Shown piece after piece: positions 40,763 to 53,359 of a stretch of 64,000 nucleotides of DNA. Position numbers and translations under genes: made by a program. The notes under the pieces are model-generated. The model did no database searches. It worked only from the letters and a program-made list of their open reading frames with translations, and was not told the DNA's origin. This DNA comes from Diphasiastrum complanatum (taxonomy: Eukaryota > Streptophyta > Lycopodiopsida > Lycopodiales > Lycopodiaceae). The DNA lies in assembly GCA_029204225.1 (NCBI GenBank), contig CM055110.1:16211306-16275305 (forward strand). Direction: 5' to 3'. Each line of letters opens with the position of its first letter. Positions within the stretch are counted from its first letter, which is position 1.

Positions 40763-41135
40763 TGTTGGGAGTCAAGTGGTGCTCCGATACGACTGATGAG
40801 AATCGTGAGAAGAAAATTCACGAAACATTCATGACTCTCTTTCAAGATTCGGATGGAGTTCAGATGCGTTCGCTGGGCACTGCCAGCTGAAACACTCTTG
40901 CTTACTTCTCTTAGTTACACTCTATGTATCATGTTCAGATATGTGTCGAGTACAATTCAGTAAGTACGGTCTCTCTGTGCAAATCTAAGGTTAGAGTGAT
41001 TAAGCATCTACAACTAACCAAAGAATTACAAGAGTGGCAGATTAGCCACGACCTAGGAAGTATCTGCTGGTGTCATGCCATCAGGTCAGATCTCTGTACT
41101 TCTGGGTACTTGTGTGATCTCTGGTGGTACTCCTA
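40763..41135 (-). mobile_element. Copia A 3' LTR (shortened)
   Basis: Starts TGTTGGGAGTC. The first 140 bp match 45815-45951. After AAACACTCTT it jumps to GCTTACTTCTCTTAG, which in the homologous copy lies about 390 bp further on, so an internal deletion is inferred. The right edge is approximate. Confidence 0.6.
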
Positions 41136-41223
41136 GGAGCATGAGGACAGAACGGGTTTCGTTTTCACTGTTGGTTTCGTTTACCTTGTCTGTCTTTCTC
41201 TCTTGCTGGACCGCAAAGGAATC

Positions 41224-44137
41224 TCATTCGTGGATCCTTCGTGTTCGCGAACCGCTCGTGTTCGCAAACCGTTGGTCTTCGTCTTTGTTTACTTTTTTGT
41301 TCGCGAAACTCTTCGTGTTTCGTGTCTCCAGATGTTCAAGTTCGCGAACATGTTCGTCAGGCGAGGGGCCGTAAGCTAGCAAGGCTTTGTATTCAGAAAC
41401 ACTTTGTTTCTTCAGCTCCCTCTCAAAGCATGGTAGCTTTATGATCCCGAGACTGCTCCTTTGCCTCTCAAAGAGTCCTTTGTCCAGAGCCTTTGTGAAG
41501 ATGTTAGCAACCATATCTTTTGTTTCGATGAAGGTGGTCTGCATCATCTTCTTCTCAATCAAATCCCTGATCAAGTGATACTTGATCGCAATGTGCTTCG
41601 TCCTGGAATGGAACACGGGATCCTTCGTGAGGTGTATTGCAGAGGTGTTGTCCATCTACAAGACTAGTGGCTCGTTCCTTGTTTCGTCCAATTCGTCCAG
41701 GAACTGCCTTAGCCAAATTATTTCGTTGTCCATCTTTGTTGCTGCTACATATTCTGTTTCATAGGATGGTTGGGCTACAACGGTCTGCTTCTTGCTGACC
41801 CAGAGAACTGCTGCTCCTGATGCAATGGTGCATCCTCCTGAGACGCTTTTGCAATCGTCCTTGAGAGATGCCCGACTAGCATCGTTGTAGGAAAGTATCC
41901 TGAGACATGCACCACGACAATAACACAAGCCATAATCCCTCGTTAATTGAAGATATTGCAAAATCGTTTCACAATCTTCCAATGTGTCGAGCCTGGATTC
42001 TGCAAAATTGGCTCATCCTGAATACTGCATAAGCAATATCAGGACGTGTGTTGTCTACAAGGTACATCAGTGAACCTATCAGTCTTCTGTAGGGAGTGAG
42101 CTGCATCTGTTCTCTTTCTTCCTCAGTCTTTGGACTGTCGTCATTTGTTAGCACCGTTCCTGCGAGCATTGGAGTGTTCGCTCCTTTGCAATTCAGCATC
42201 CCAAAGTCCTCTAGGATCTTCTGGGTGTATCTAGACTGGTGAAGGTATAACTTGCCTCCCTCATAGTCCCTTTCAATTTGTAAGCCTAGGTAACACATGG
42301 CTTCTCCCAGATCCACTATCTCGAAATACTTCTAGATGTTTGTCTTTAATTCAGCAATTAGCTGCTCACTCCTGCAAAGTATCAGAGTGTCGTCCACATA
42401 TACAGCCACTATGATGATCTGTCCAGCTGTAACTCTGACATACACATCGGAGTTAGCCAACAGAGGCTTGAATCCCAATGATTTCAGGGCCTGATCATTC
42501 TTCTTGTACCATTGTTGGGCTGATTGCTTCAGACCGTAGATGTTTCTATGCATTCTGCATACATAATCAGGAAGTGAATTTGAGACAAATCCTGGGGGTT
42601 GATCCATGTAGACCTCTTCGTCTAATTCGCCATGCAAGAAGGTTGTCTTCTCGTCCACAATGTGGATCCTGAGGTCATAAGTTGCTGCATATGCAAACAA
42701 CAGACATAGGGATGAATGTTTGACAACAAGAGAGAAGGTTTCAGAATAGTCAATACCGTATCTCTGAGAGAAACCCTTCACTACTATCTTGCCTTGTATT
42801 TCGTCACACTCCCGTCTGGTCCATATTTGAGTTTGGAAATCCATTTATATTTGACAGTCTTACGCTTATGAGGTAATGGCTCCAACGTCCATACCTGGTT
42901 CTTCCTCATAAACTCCATCTCTTCGTTCATGGCTTGGATCCATTTGTCCTTTTTTGGACCTTCAATCGCCTCCTTGAATGTATGTGGTTCGCCACTGAAC
43001 CCGCAGAATTCTTCTGATGTGAAAACTGAGCTGCCTGGCACAGATCTTGTTGTCGCTCTTTGTGGTCTTGTTGACCTTTTGGGAGATCCTCCCGGAACAG
43101 CTATGCCTTTGCCCTTGTCTGCTTTGCTCGGTCCCGAACCATCTTGGTTTACAGGAACTGCGGCGACAGGTTGCCTCTCAAATCTTTCTTTGTCTGATTC
43201 GTCGCTCGAATGGGAGATGACTCAAAAATCTTCGTTTTTGTGCTCATCCTCTGCTCCCTCTGACGTTGGCGGTAGGTCATAGTACTGTCTTTCTAGAACT
43301 TCATAGCTGGTCTTCATTGGCCATTGTCCTGCTCTCATCGAATTTGACATCCCTCATTGTTTTCACAGTGTTTGTGTCTGGCATGTAGATTCTGTAGTAT
43401 GACAAATTATTGTCATAACCTACCAAAAATCCCTGCTCGGCTTTCTCGTCAAGCTTCTTGCGAAGCTTATCAGGAAATATGTGCATATGCTGCACAACCA
43501 AATATTCTGACATGAGACAGGTTGGGCTTTCTACCCCACCATAGCTCATGTGGTGTCGTGTGAGGAACACTAGATTTACCTATCCGGTTCTGGATGTATG
43601 CAGCTGTAGCTACTGCTTCAGCACACAGTGCCCTTGGAGCTTTTGAATAGGCCATCATGCATCTGGCTGCTTCCATTAGGGTCCTGTTCTTTCATTCAAC
43701 AACACCATTGTGCTGCGGTGTGTAGGCTGCAGTTCTTCTGTGAATGATGCCATGATCATTGCAGAAGTCAATGAAGCGATTTGAGATATATTCGCCACCT
43801 CGATCTATTCTGATTTTCTTCACCTTGCTGCATGTGCATCTCTCAGCCCAATTCACATATTCTGTGAATTTATCGAGTGCTTCAGATTTATTCTGAATAA
43901 AATACACTCTGGCAAACTTGCTATAATCATCAATGAAGGTTATATAGTATTTTGAACCTCCTTTTGAGATCACATTGAATGGACTGCAGATGTCAGAGTG
44001 CACCAGCTCCAAGAATCTTTGTCGTTTTGTAGGAGTCTTTGACGAATGGTGTGTGTGACATCTTGCCTTTCAAACATGCATCATAGGTGGTCTAACTGGT
44101 TGCATTCGAGATGCTGACCCCTATTATTGCTCTCTCA
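41224..44137 (-). pseudogene. Copia A pol: integrase, RT, RNase H
   Basis: Minus-strand Ty1/copia Pol. Integrase: ELVHSDICSPFNVI, KIRIDRGGEYISNRF and TPQHNGVVE supply the D, D, E residues (44012-43700). Its C-terminal part TPHELWWGRKPNLSHVRIFG runs to about 43330. RT from 43041: EMEFMRKNQVWTLEPL, VVKGFSQRYGIDYSETF, EVYMDQPPGF, NIYGLKQSAQQWY and YVDDTLIL. RNase H from about 42050: TRPDIAYAVFRMS, SYETEYVAATKM, MDNTSAIHLTKDPVFHSRTK. The tail ends QSVSEYKALLAYG. Several shifts interrupt it. Gag, protease and 5' LTR are absent: at 44137 it abuts another LTR fragment. Confidence 0.85.
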
Positions 44138-44800
44138 CAAGTAGTAGTCTTGCATCACTAGCGGACAATTGGATCTTCTGATCCTAGACAGGATTATCTT
44201 CTCGCACGCAGGCGGAGCTTCTGTTTGTGTTCGTCTTGATTGCTTACTAGCATCAAACTACTTCACTTGTTCTTTCTTGCTTACTTCTCTTAGTTACACT
44301 CTATGTATTCTGTTCTAATATGTGTCGAGTATAATTCAGTAAGTACGGTCTCTCTGTGCAAATCTAAGATTAGAGTAATCAAGCATCTACAACTAACCAA
44401 AGAATTACAAGAGTGGCAGATTAGCCACGACCTAGGAAGTATCTGCTGGCGTCATGTCATCAGGTCAGATCTCTGTACTTCTGGGTACTTGTGTGATCTC
44501 TGGTGGTACTCTTAGGAGCGTGAGGACAGAACGAGTTTCATTTCCACCGTTGGTTTAGTTTACCTCGTCTGCCTTTCTCTCTTGTTGGACCGCAAAGGAA
44601 TCTTGTTCATGGATCCTTCGTGTTCGCGAACCGTTTGTGTTTGCGAACCGTTGGTCTTCGTCTTCATTGACTTTCGTGTTCGCGAAACTCTTCGTGTTTC
44701 GTGTCTCCAGATGTTCAAGTTTGCAAACATGTTCGTCAGGCGAGGTGTCATAAGCTAGCAAGGCTTTGTATTCAGAAACACTTTGTTTCTTCACTCTCCA
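44138..44800 (-). mobile_element. Copia A/B-family LTR plus pol-tail fragment
   Basis: Third copy of the LTR/3' region shared with 40906-41420 and 46200-46875. It includes the minus-strand pol tail KKQSVSEYKALLAYDTSP (44795-44740). Pol itself is missing; the right edge abuts gypsy-like leader sequence (CTCTCCAGGTCCTACACG), which resembles 11394-11410. Confidence 0.65.
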
Positions 44801-45688
44801 GGTCCTACACGAGCTGCAGAACAACTTATCAAGTCGGGGGGAAGCAACAAAAGAGTCAACTTGAGCATTTACTTTGAAAAGAAGTGACCCAAGTGACTTT
44901 TTTCTGAACCAACCAAGTATATCAAAATTCACAAGTCTGTCTACAGCCCTAACAGACCCTGATCTTTCATTTTATCACCTCCACAAATCCTGACCACGGT
45001 CAGATTCTGAGAAAACAGCCTGATATACTGTCAAAAATTCTTATTTCTCAGCCAAATATTCGTCCTAGAATTCATCGGCTTCACTGAGGCTAGATCTCAT
45101 CAAGATTAGTCCTCCGTAGAATGGAGAGTATAGGACAAAAAATTGGTCTTTCTGGACATACTAGAATTCGCGGACAGGCTGAGAAATCGTGGAGAGGCAG
45201 ATAAATTTAACTGTAACACTCACAAATTTTGACAAGGCGTTTTGTCTCTCAGAATATTGATTTTTTTATATTTTTGAAAAAAAATTTGTACTATGAGAAT
45301 TCGCGGGTAGGACGGGGAATTCGTACTCACTGAGAACGATTTCTTAGGCTGAATGGCGATTTCTAACAGAAAGGTTTTATTGACAAATAGGGAATATGGG
45401 AAAAAATGTGACTTTTTGACAAAAAATAGACAAAATCTCTAAGATAGAATTTGCGAAGTTGTCTTTTTTTTTTTTGGGTAAGCCTTAGTAAGATTTTATA
45501 TTTTGTCATCTTAGTTAGTTTCATTTCTATTTCGAGAACTAGTTGGGTAAGCCTTAGTGCTTCATCATTGTATTTTCTATTTTTGCATTCCGCCTGAAGC
45601 TTGGTAGAAACTTAGGAGTCCTCTCTATACTACAACACATCGTGAGTAGATCTAGCCAAACACTGACAAACGAGATTTACTTCCAACA
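44801..45688 (+). mobile_element. Gypsy leader and LTR sequence
   Basis: Begins like gypsy leader (AGGTCCTACACGAGC) and ends as an LTR at TTACTTCCAACA, directly before the PBS at 45690. The segment holds no gene. The internal boundary between leader and LTR was not resolved. Confidence 0.45.
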
Positions 45689-45689
45689 T

Positions 45690-45811
45690 TGGCGCCGTTG
45701 CCGCTTTTTAAGTATTTTTTTACCTAGCTTCTTTTCCTTTTGTTTTCTCACTTCCGTGTTGTGTGTTTGCTTGTTTGCCTATCTTCTATCTTTCAACCAC
45801 AATAGTCTTCT
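45690..45811 (+). mobile_element. Gypsy PBS (Asp-tRNA type) and leader
   Basis: TGGCGCCGTTGCCG at 45690-45703 is the Asp-tRNA PBS of Athila/Tat-like gypsy elements. The leader that follows matches 11270-11385 and is cut by the copia B LTR at 45815. Confidence 0.75.
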
Positions 45812-45814
45812 CTC

Positions 45815-46600
45815 TGTTCGGAGTCGAGCGATGCTCCAATACGAATGATGAGAATCATGAGAAGAAAATTCACGAAACATTCGTGACTCTCTTACGAGAT
45901 TCGGATGGAGTTCAGATGCGTTTGTTGGGCACTGCCAGCTGAAACACTCTTACAATCCTCCAAAGGATTGTAGTCAGGTACTACTGATCTTCGTTCTTAA
46001 AATTAATATAGCATTCGGCTTCATTTCAACCAAGGTGCGGAATTCAAAGGGAACAAGAAAACTCAGACATGTTAAAATAAACAGCATAAGCATTCGACAT
46101 CCAGGATCGACACAACCAGAAAAATAATCTATATTGATTTTCTCTGATTTCTTCAGGGCACTGCATGCGAATCCACACAGTGTGTTGGCATGAGAAACAC
46201 GGCTCTTCACGAGTAGTAGTCTCGCTTCACTAACGGACAATTGGATCTTCTGATCCTAGACAAAATTATCTTCTCGCACGCAGGCAGAACTTCTATCTGT
46301 GTTCGTCTTGATTGCTTACTAGCATCAGACTACTTCACTTATTATTTCTTGATTACTTCTCTTAGTTACACTGTATGTATCATGTTCTGATATGTGTCGA
46401 GTATAATTCAGTAAGTACGGTCTCTCTGTGCAAATCTAAGATTAGAGTGATCAAGCATCTACAACTAACCAAAGAATTACAAGAGTGGCAGATTAGCCAC
46501 GACCTAGGAAGTATCTGCTGGCGTCATGCCATCAGGTCAAATCTCTGTACTTCTGGGTACTTGTCTGATCTCTGGTGGTACTCCTAGGAGCGTGAGGATA
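45815..46600 (-). mobile_element. Copia B 3' LTR (long form)
   Basis: Starts TGTTCGGAGTC at 45815. It contains the block shared with 40763-40905, then about 390 bp absent from A's LTR, then the part shared with 40906-41130 and 44274-44500. The inner edge is approximate because no clear polypurine tract was seen. Confidence 0.6.
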
Positions 46601-46874
46601 GAACGGGTTTCGTTTCCACCGTTGGTTTTGTTTACCTCGTCTGCCTTTCTCTCTTGCTGGACCACAAAGGAATCTCGTTCGTGGATCCTTCGTGTTCGCA
46701 AACCGTTTGTGTTCGCGAACCGTTGGTCTTCGTCTTCGTTGACTTTTGTGTTTGCAAAACTCTTCGTGTTTCATGTCTCCAAATGTTCGAGTTCACGAAC
46801 ATGTTCGTCAAGCGAGGGGCCATAAGCTAGCAAGGCTTTGTATTCAGAAACACTTTGTTTCTTCAACTCCCTCT

Positions 46875-49800
46875 CAAAGCATGATCGCTTTATGATCTCG
46901 AGACTGCTCCTTTGCCTCTCAAAGAGTCCTTCGTCCAGAGCCTTGTGAAGATGTCAGCAACCATATCTTTTGTTCCGATGAAGGTGGTCTGCATCATCTT
47001 CTTCTCAATTAGATCCCTGATCAAGTGATACTTGATCGCAATGTGCTTCGTCCTGGAATGGAACACGGGATCCTTCGTGAGGTGTATTATAGAGGTGTTG
47101 TCCATCTGCAAGACCAATGGCTCATTCCTTGTTTCATCCAATTCATCCAGGAACTGTCTTAGCCAAATTATTTCGTTGGCCATCTTTGCTGCTGCTACGT
47201 ATTTTGCTTCATAGGATGACTGGGCTACAACGGTCTATTTCTTACTGACCCAGAGAACTGCTACTCCTGATGTAATGGTGCATTCTCCTGAGATGCTTTT
47301 GCAGTCATCCTTGACAGATGCCCAACTAGCATCATTGTAGGAAAGTATCCTGAGACATGAACCACGACAATAACACAAGCCATAATCCCTCGTTAATTGA
47401 AGATATGCAAAATTTGTTTCACAATCTTCCAATGTGTCGAGCCTAGATTCGTGCAGAATTGGCTCATCCTGAATACTGCATAAGCAATATCAGGACGTGT
47501 GTTGTCTACAAGGTACAACAGTGAACCTATCAGTCTTCTGTAGGGAGTGAGCTGCATCTGTTCTCTTTCTTCCTCAGTCTTTGGATAGTCATCATTTGTT
47601 AGCACCGTTCCTGCGAGCATTGGAGTGTTTGCTCCTTTGCAATTCAGCATCCCAAAGTCCTCTAGGATCTTCTGGGTGTATCTGGACTGGTGAAGGTATA
47701 ACTTGCCTCCCTCATAGTCCCTTTCAATTTGTAAGCCTAGGTAACACATGGCTTCTCCCAGATCCACTATCTCGAAATGCTTCGAGATGTCTGTCTTTAC
47801 TTTAGCAATTAGCTGCTCACTCCTGCAAAGTATCAGAGTGTCGTCCACATATACAACCACTATGATGATCTGTCCATCTGTAACTCTAACATACACATTG
47901 GAGTCAGCCAACAGAGGCTTGAATCCCAATGATTTCAAGGCCTGATCCTTCTTCTTGTACCATTGTCGGGCTGATTGCTTCAGACCGTAGATGCTTCTAT
48001 GCATTCTGCATGCATAGTCAGGAAGTGAATTCGAGACAAATCCTCGGGGTTGATCCATGTAGACCTCTTCGTCTAATTCGACATGCAAGAAGGCTGTCTT
48101 CTTGTCCACAATGTGGATCCTGAGGTCATAAGCTGCTGCATATGCAAACAACAGACATAGGGACAAATGTTTGACGATAGGAGAGAAGGTTTCAGAATAG
48201 TCAATACTGTATCTCTGAGAGAAACCCTTCGCTACTAGTCTTGCCTTGTATTTCGTCACACTCCCGTCTGGTAGATATTTGAGTTTGAAAATCCATTTGC
48301 ATTTGACAGTCTTACGCTTATGAGATAATGGCTCCAACGTCCATACCTGATTCTTCCTCATAGACTCCATCTCTTCGTTCATGGCTTGGATCCATTTGTT
48401 CTTTTCTGGACCTTCAATTGCCTCCTCAAATGTCTGTGGTTCGCCACTGAACCCGTAGAATGTTTCTGATGTGAAAGCTGAGCTGTCTGGCATAGATCTT
48501 GTTGGCGCTCTTTGTGGTCTTCTTGACCTTCTGGGAGATCCTCCCGGAATAGCTATGCCTTTGTCCTTGTCTGCTCTACTCGGTCCAAAACCATCTTGGT
48601 TTATAGGAACTGTGGCGACAGGTTGCCTCTCGAATCTTTCTTCGTCTGATTCGTCGCTCAAATGAGAGACGACTCAAAAATCTTCATTTTCGTGTTCGTC
48701 CTCTGCTCCCTCTAACGTTGGCGACAGGTCATAGTACTGTCTTTCCAGAATTTCATAGCTAACAGGGTCTTCGTTGGCCATTGTCCTACTCTCGTCGAAT
48801 TTGACATTCCTCACTATTTTCATAGTGTTCGTGTCTGGCATGTAGATTCTGTAGTATGACGAATTATTGTCATAACCTACCAGAAATCCTTGGTAAGCTT
48901 CTTGCGAAGCTTATCAAGAATAGGTGCATATGCTACACAGCCAAATATTCTGATGCGAGACAGGTTGGGCTTTCTACCCCACCATAGCTCATGTGGTGTC
49001 GTGTGATAAACACCAGATTTACCTGTCCTATTCTGGATGTATGCGGCTGTAGCTACTGCTTCAGCCCACAGTGCCCTTGGAGCTTTCGAATAGGCCATCA
49101 TGCATCTGGATGCTTCCATTAGGGTCCTATCCTTTCGTTCAGCAACACCATTGTTCTGCGGTGTGTAGGCTGCAATTCTTCTGTGAATGATGCCACGATC
49201 ATTGTAGAAGTCAATGAAGCGATTTGAGATATATTTGCCACCTCAATCTGAATTTATCGAGTGCTTCAGATTTATTCTGAATAAAATACACTCTGGCAAA
49301 CTTGCTATAATCATCAATGAAGGTTATATAGTATTTTGAATCTCCTACTGAGATCACGTTGAATGGACTGCAGATGTCAGAGTGCACCAGCTCCAGAATC
49401 TGTGTCGTTCTGTAGGAGTCTTTGACAAATGGTGTGCGTGACATCTTGCCTTTCAAACATGCATCACAGGTGGCCGAAGTGGTTGCATTCGAGATGTTGA
49501 CCCCTGTTATTGCTCTATGATGACTTGCCTGGTAGAGTGCCATTGAGTTCATGTGGTAGAGTCTTATGTGCCACAGAGTGTCTGGCGAATCGTCATGAGT
49601 CTGATGCACCTGATCTGCAAGTAGGCGTACCTTCAGATGATATAGGTTCCCTTTCCTTCTGCCTTGAGCAATGAGAGTGCTGGTGCTGGCATCAATCACG
49701 TTGCATGCTTCGTTAGATAATGTCACACGCATCCCTGCATCTGCTATTCTTGCTATAGAGAGCAAGTCTTGTTGTAGAATTGGCACGAATAGAACGTCTT

Positions 49801-49895
49801 CGAGTCGTCTGTCTCGGCCGTTGGTGTTGAGCCAGAGTGAACCAATATCGTTCACTTGATGTCTAGATCCATCTCCAAGAACTATGAATCTCGAT
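46875..49895 (-). pseudogene. Copia B pol: gag-pre-integrase to RNase H
   Basis: Close relative of copia A, better preserved. Starts FIVLGDGSRHQVNDIGSL near 49895. Gag-pre-integrase: NLYHLKVRLL, LWHIRLYHMNSMALYQ and CDACLKGKMSRTPF. Integrase: LELVHSDICSPF, then a deletion of about 60 bp at 49243 (relative to A) that removes the second catalytic Asp region, then TPHELWWGRKPNLSRIRIFG. An uninterrupted 422-codon frame (48661-47393) covers the RT: VWTLEPLSHKRKTVKCKWIF, ARLVAKGFSQRYSIDYSETF, VYMDQPRGFVSNSLPDY and YVDDTLILCRSEQL. RNase H pieces extend to about 46890. Gag and the 5' LTR are missing; at about 49900 it abuts gypsy gag. Confidence 0.88.
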
Positions 49896-49899
49896 CCAT

Positions 49900-50458
49900 T
49901 TTCTTAGGCAAGCCGCCCAAGAACCATTCGTTTTGCATAGGAACCGGATACTGGGCTCCTAAATTTTCTATTAAATTCTTAATTCTACAAGTATACTTTC
50001 TAAGTGACTCCTTCAGTCTTTTCTCAACAGAATTAAGTCGTGCCAACAATCTAGTGAAGTATCATATCTCCCTAAATTGCTTAATAAATGTTGCTTTTAA
50101 AGTGTTCCAAGTATTAACCGTTTCAGGTACTAAAAGACTGTACCAAATCCTAGCCTGCTTTCGCAGAAGACCTAGCAAAATTCTAACTTTGTCCTCGTCT
50201 GTATGTTCTTTATTTGCTATGGTAGTAGATTCAAACTGAGACAAATAACTGTCCGCATCTTTAGATAATGATCCCTTAAAGAAATCATATCTGATTTTGG
50301 TAGATGTGGGTGGTGTTGGGTTTGCCATATTATCAGGTGGTGAACTAGGAGGACTAGGAGGATCCGGATCTAGACTCAGGTGATGGTTTTGATGAAGAAG
50401 ATTTTGACTCTGAGCTTGGTTCAGAAGTGGAATTAGACGAATCTGATTCTGATGAGTC
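49900..50458 (-). pseudogene. Gypsy G2 gag, main part
   Basis: The minus-strand frame from 50328 includes IRYDFFKGSLSKDADSYLSQ, VRILLGLLRKQARIWYSLL and TVNTWNTLKATFIKQFREI, the retrotransposon gag domain. After a stop it continues LRKYTCRIKNLIENLG and EWFLGGLPKKMDRDS. Upstream a Ser-rich stretch (SSESDSSNSTSEPSSESK) with stops leads to 50458, where copia C2 is inserted. The N-terminus continues at 53271-53055. Confidence 0.75.
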
Positions 50459-50463
50459 TATAG

Positions 50464-53049
50464 TGTTAAAATTGGAAAAACAATCCATATTGATTTCTTG
50501 GCTTGCTACAAATGTTGTACCATGAAAGTATGTAGCTCATAAATGCAAAATACCGAGTTTGGCCTACATAGAACTCAAGCTACATGGTTATGTAATGTCT
50601 AGATTGAAGAATACAACTTGCATATAGTTTATAGACATAGAATTAGCAAAGTCATGCTTGTAGAAACTCGTGGCAATTCACGTGCATTGATTGTAAGTGA
50701 TCCATAGTGACATGCAAGGCATGCACAAAGTGTAATGGACACATGCATGATGATTTGTACTTTGTTAGTTAGAACTAGCACACTTGTAAAAAGTTGGTAG
50801 AATTTCATGCATGGCAAGTGACAAATGTCACATAGACTCTAGATGTCACTTTAGTTGTCATTTTAGAATGGATGGATGTGGTTCTACCTCGAGCTACCTC
50901 AAATTCCATATATATGTGTAGCTCTCCTCACAATCAATGATGAAGAACCAAAGTTTTGTAGCTACCTCATGCCATTTTGGATCTAAACTATTCTGCTTGT
51001 TATCTCTCTAGCTTTCTCTCTCTAACTCGTGTTGAAGCTAATGCTAATACACTGAAATCTTGTACTTTTGTTCATTCGTTAATTCATTGCTATCATATTC
51101 AGTTGCTTAGCATGCTAGGTTGTGGTTAAGCCATTTCTCTTGAACTAGATCTTGCTAATCAATCTAGAATTAGGTTACTGTGCCAATCACAAAGCTTAAT
51201 CAAGATCAATCATACTTGTGGACATTCCCCACACGTGTGAATTCTGGAAATTTTGTCATGGTATCAGAGCCAAATTAAGCTTTGCATGCTAACATCTCTG
51301 ATTGTACAAGAAACTGAGAGCTAAATCAAGCAAAAAAAATAGTTCTGCACTTTTTCTCACCTTTCTCTGAAGTGTATTTGGATCAAATCTGATTGGAATC
51401 AAATTTTCAGACCTGAAATGTGGTAGTACATAATTCTGGAATTCCGCACGTGTGAAATCAGAGATTTTCAGTCCCTTTGTTCTCCTTGCTTATAGATCCA
51501 AAGATAGCAGTGCTATAGCTTGATGGAAAGCTTATAATCTCTACTTTTCATAAAAATTGAAACCAAATCAATCTGATGTGTCTAGCAAGAGTTATAAGCC
51601 AATAGGTCCAAAATCCGAGTGACATCATTTTGATTTGATTCAATCTTGCTTTGTTCTGAATCCATTGTTTTGAGCATCCTACACAAGAAACTGAAGATCA
51701 TGACTGAGTTTGAAGTAATGAAGACCTTTTGAGCCTTTTGAGAGTCAATTGTGTTTTCTTTTGAAGCGTTTCACATATGCCAAAAGTAGGATTCAAACTA
51801 GCCAAAGTGTCTCAATCCACTTTATGTGTCTGATCTAGATAACTTGTCTTGTGGAATATTTGAGAGTCATCTCAAATACAGTTGCAAGTGTTTCACATAG
51901 GAAGGTAGTACATCCTTGAAAATACCTATAATGAAAGAGAGCGGCAACTTGAAGTCTAATTGGAACAAGCTCAAACATATCTCAGTCCAATAACTAAGAA
52001 GTCTTCATTAAAATGGTATCTCAGGGAGGATATCTTCTAGAAGCCAGTGAAAGACTAAACACTTTTAATTACTCAATTTGGAAGTTCAGAATGGAGTCTA
52101 TTTTGATACTCCAGGATGTTATGGATATTGTGCTTGGTGTTGAGGAGGAGCCTCGAGGACAAGCTGAAATTCTTAAGTATAAGAAAAGAGCTAGAATGGC
52201 TCTACATTTTATAAAGATGAATGTATCTGAGAGAGATAGGATCTTGCACTACAGCCAAAGAAGCTTGGGATGAGCAAAGAATACTTCTAGAATACTCACT
52301 CTTAGGAATCGGATTTTCCAAAGTTTCCAAAGAAGTGAAGAGAGTGCATCTAACTATGTTCTGAGAGTTAAAGATTTACATAGAGATCTTTCTTGTGTTG
52401 TTGTTACTATTAACCAAGATGAGCTAGTTCAAATCATACTGAATGGCTTGAGAGATGACTATGATAATCTTGTTCAATCTTTTGCTATTAAGGAGGAGTT
52501 GCCTAATCTAGAAACTCTCCAAGGAATTCTTATTTCTGAAGAATCTAGACAAAGCTATAAACTCTCCAAGATGAACAAACTCGAGCATGGTGGAAGTGAA
52601 AAAGCCCTCTTTGTCAAAGGCAAGCTGAAAGGAAGGAGTAAGAACTAGTTCTCTCAAGCATCCAACAAAGACAAAGCCAAATATCAAGACAAAGATGGTG
52701 AAGAGGATGATACATCTCATCCTTCTAACTCAAAGAGAACCAAAATTTTGTAGCTACCTCATGCCATTTTGGATCTAAACAATTTTGCTTGTTATCTCTC
52801 TAGCTTTCTCTCTCTAACTCGTGTTGAAACTAATGCTAATACACTGAAATCTTGTACTTTTGTTCATTCTTTGATTCATTGCTATCATATTCAGTTGCTT
52901 ATCATGCTAGATTGTGTTAAGCCATTTCTTCTGAACTAGATCTTGCTAATCAATCTAGAATCAGATTACTGTGCCAATCACAAAGCTCAATCAAGATCAA
53001 TCATACTTGTGGACATTCCCCACACGTGTGAATTCTGAAAATTTTGTCA
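50464..53049 (+). mobile_element. Copia element C2, internally deleted, TSD TATAG
   Basis: The 5' LTR 50464-51258 starts TGTTAAAATTGG and ends TTTTGTCA. The PBS TGGTATCAGAGC is at 51259-51270. Gag lies at 52010-52735. A 3' LTR part (about 52740-53049) matches the last 310 bp of the 5' LTR at roughly 95%. Five-base duplications TATAG flank it (50459-50463 and 53050-53054). Pol and the first part of the 3' LTR are deleted. It sits inside the gypsy G2 gag frame, which joins in phase if C2 is removed. Confidence 0.92.
52010..52735 (+). pseudogene. C2 copia gag
   Basis: ATG at 52013: SQGGYLLEASERLNTFNYSI then WKFRMESILILQDVMDIVLG. After a TGA near 52272 it continues with RILTLRNRIFQSFQRSEES, YVLRVKDLHRDLSCVVVTIN, ELVQIILNGLRDDYDNLVQ and LFVKGKLKGRSKN. 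This is the copia gag order (DUF4219-like start, UBN2 core, basic linker). The zinc knuckle and everything downstream are deleted. Confidence 0.85.
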
Positions 53050-53054
53050 TATAG

Positions 53055-53271
53055 AACTTGGTATTTTAACAGACCTTTTCTTAAATGAATTTACAAACGT
53101 TGTAGTAGCATTTAGAAGATCGTTAAACGCTTCAGGTGTTAGTCTTGCTCTAATTGACGGATTTCGCAAATTCTGAAGATACAAATCTCTAGGTTTCCTA
53201 TATGCTTCTAATCGTTGTGCACGCTCTGAACATTTTTGTTCAATAGTTGCTTGAGAGTACGTTCTTGGCAT
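53055..53271 (-). pseudogene. Gypsy G2 gag N-terminus
   Basis: Minus strand from ATG 53271: MPRTYSQATIEQKCSERAQR, then NPSIRARLTPEAFNDLLNAT, KKRSVKIPSSI. It continues in phase into DSSESDSSNS at 50458 once C2 is removed. The PBS lies about 65 bp upstream of the ATG, the normal gypsy layout. I know no name for this N-terminal region. Confidence 0.7.
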
Positions 53272-53336
53272 GCATTACATAAGGAAGATTCGTAGACTTA
53301 ATACACTTAAAAATATTACAAAAGATGACATTCATC

Positions 53337-53354
53337 TCCCCAGCAACGTTGCCA
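53337..53354 (-). other. Gypsy G2 primer-binding site
   Basis: The reverse complement reads TGGCAACGTTGCTGGGGA, a variant of the Asp-tRNA type PBS (TGGCGCCGTTGCCGGGGA). It is followed on the plus strand by an LTR-like TG start at 53360. Confidence 0.65.
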
Positions 53355-53359
53355 AATTA

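Noticed and set aside
42478-48665. Plus-strand frames opposite the copia pol genes
   Set aside because: Antisense shadows of the minus-strand RT and integrase coding sequence.
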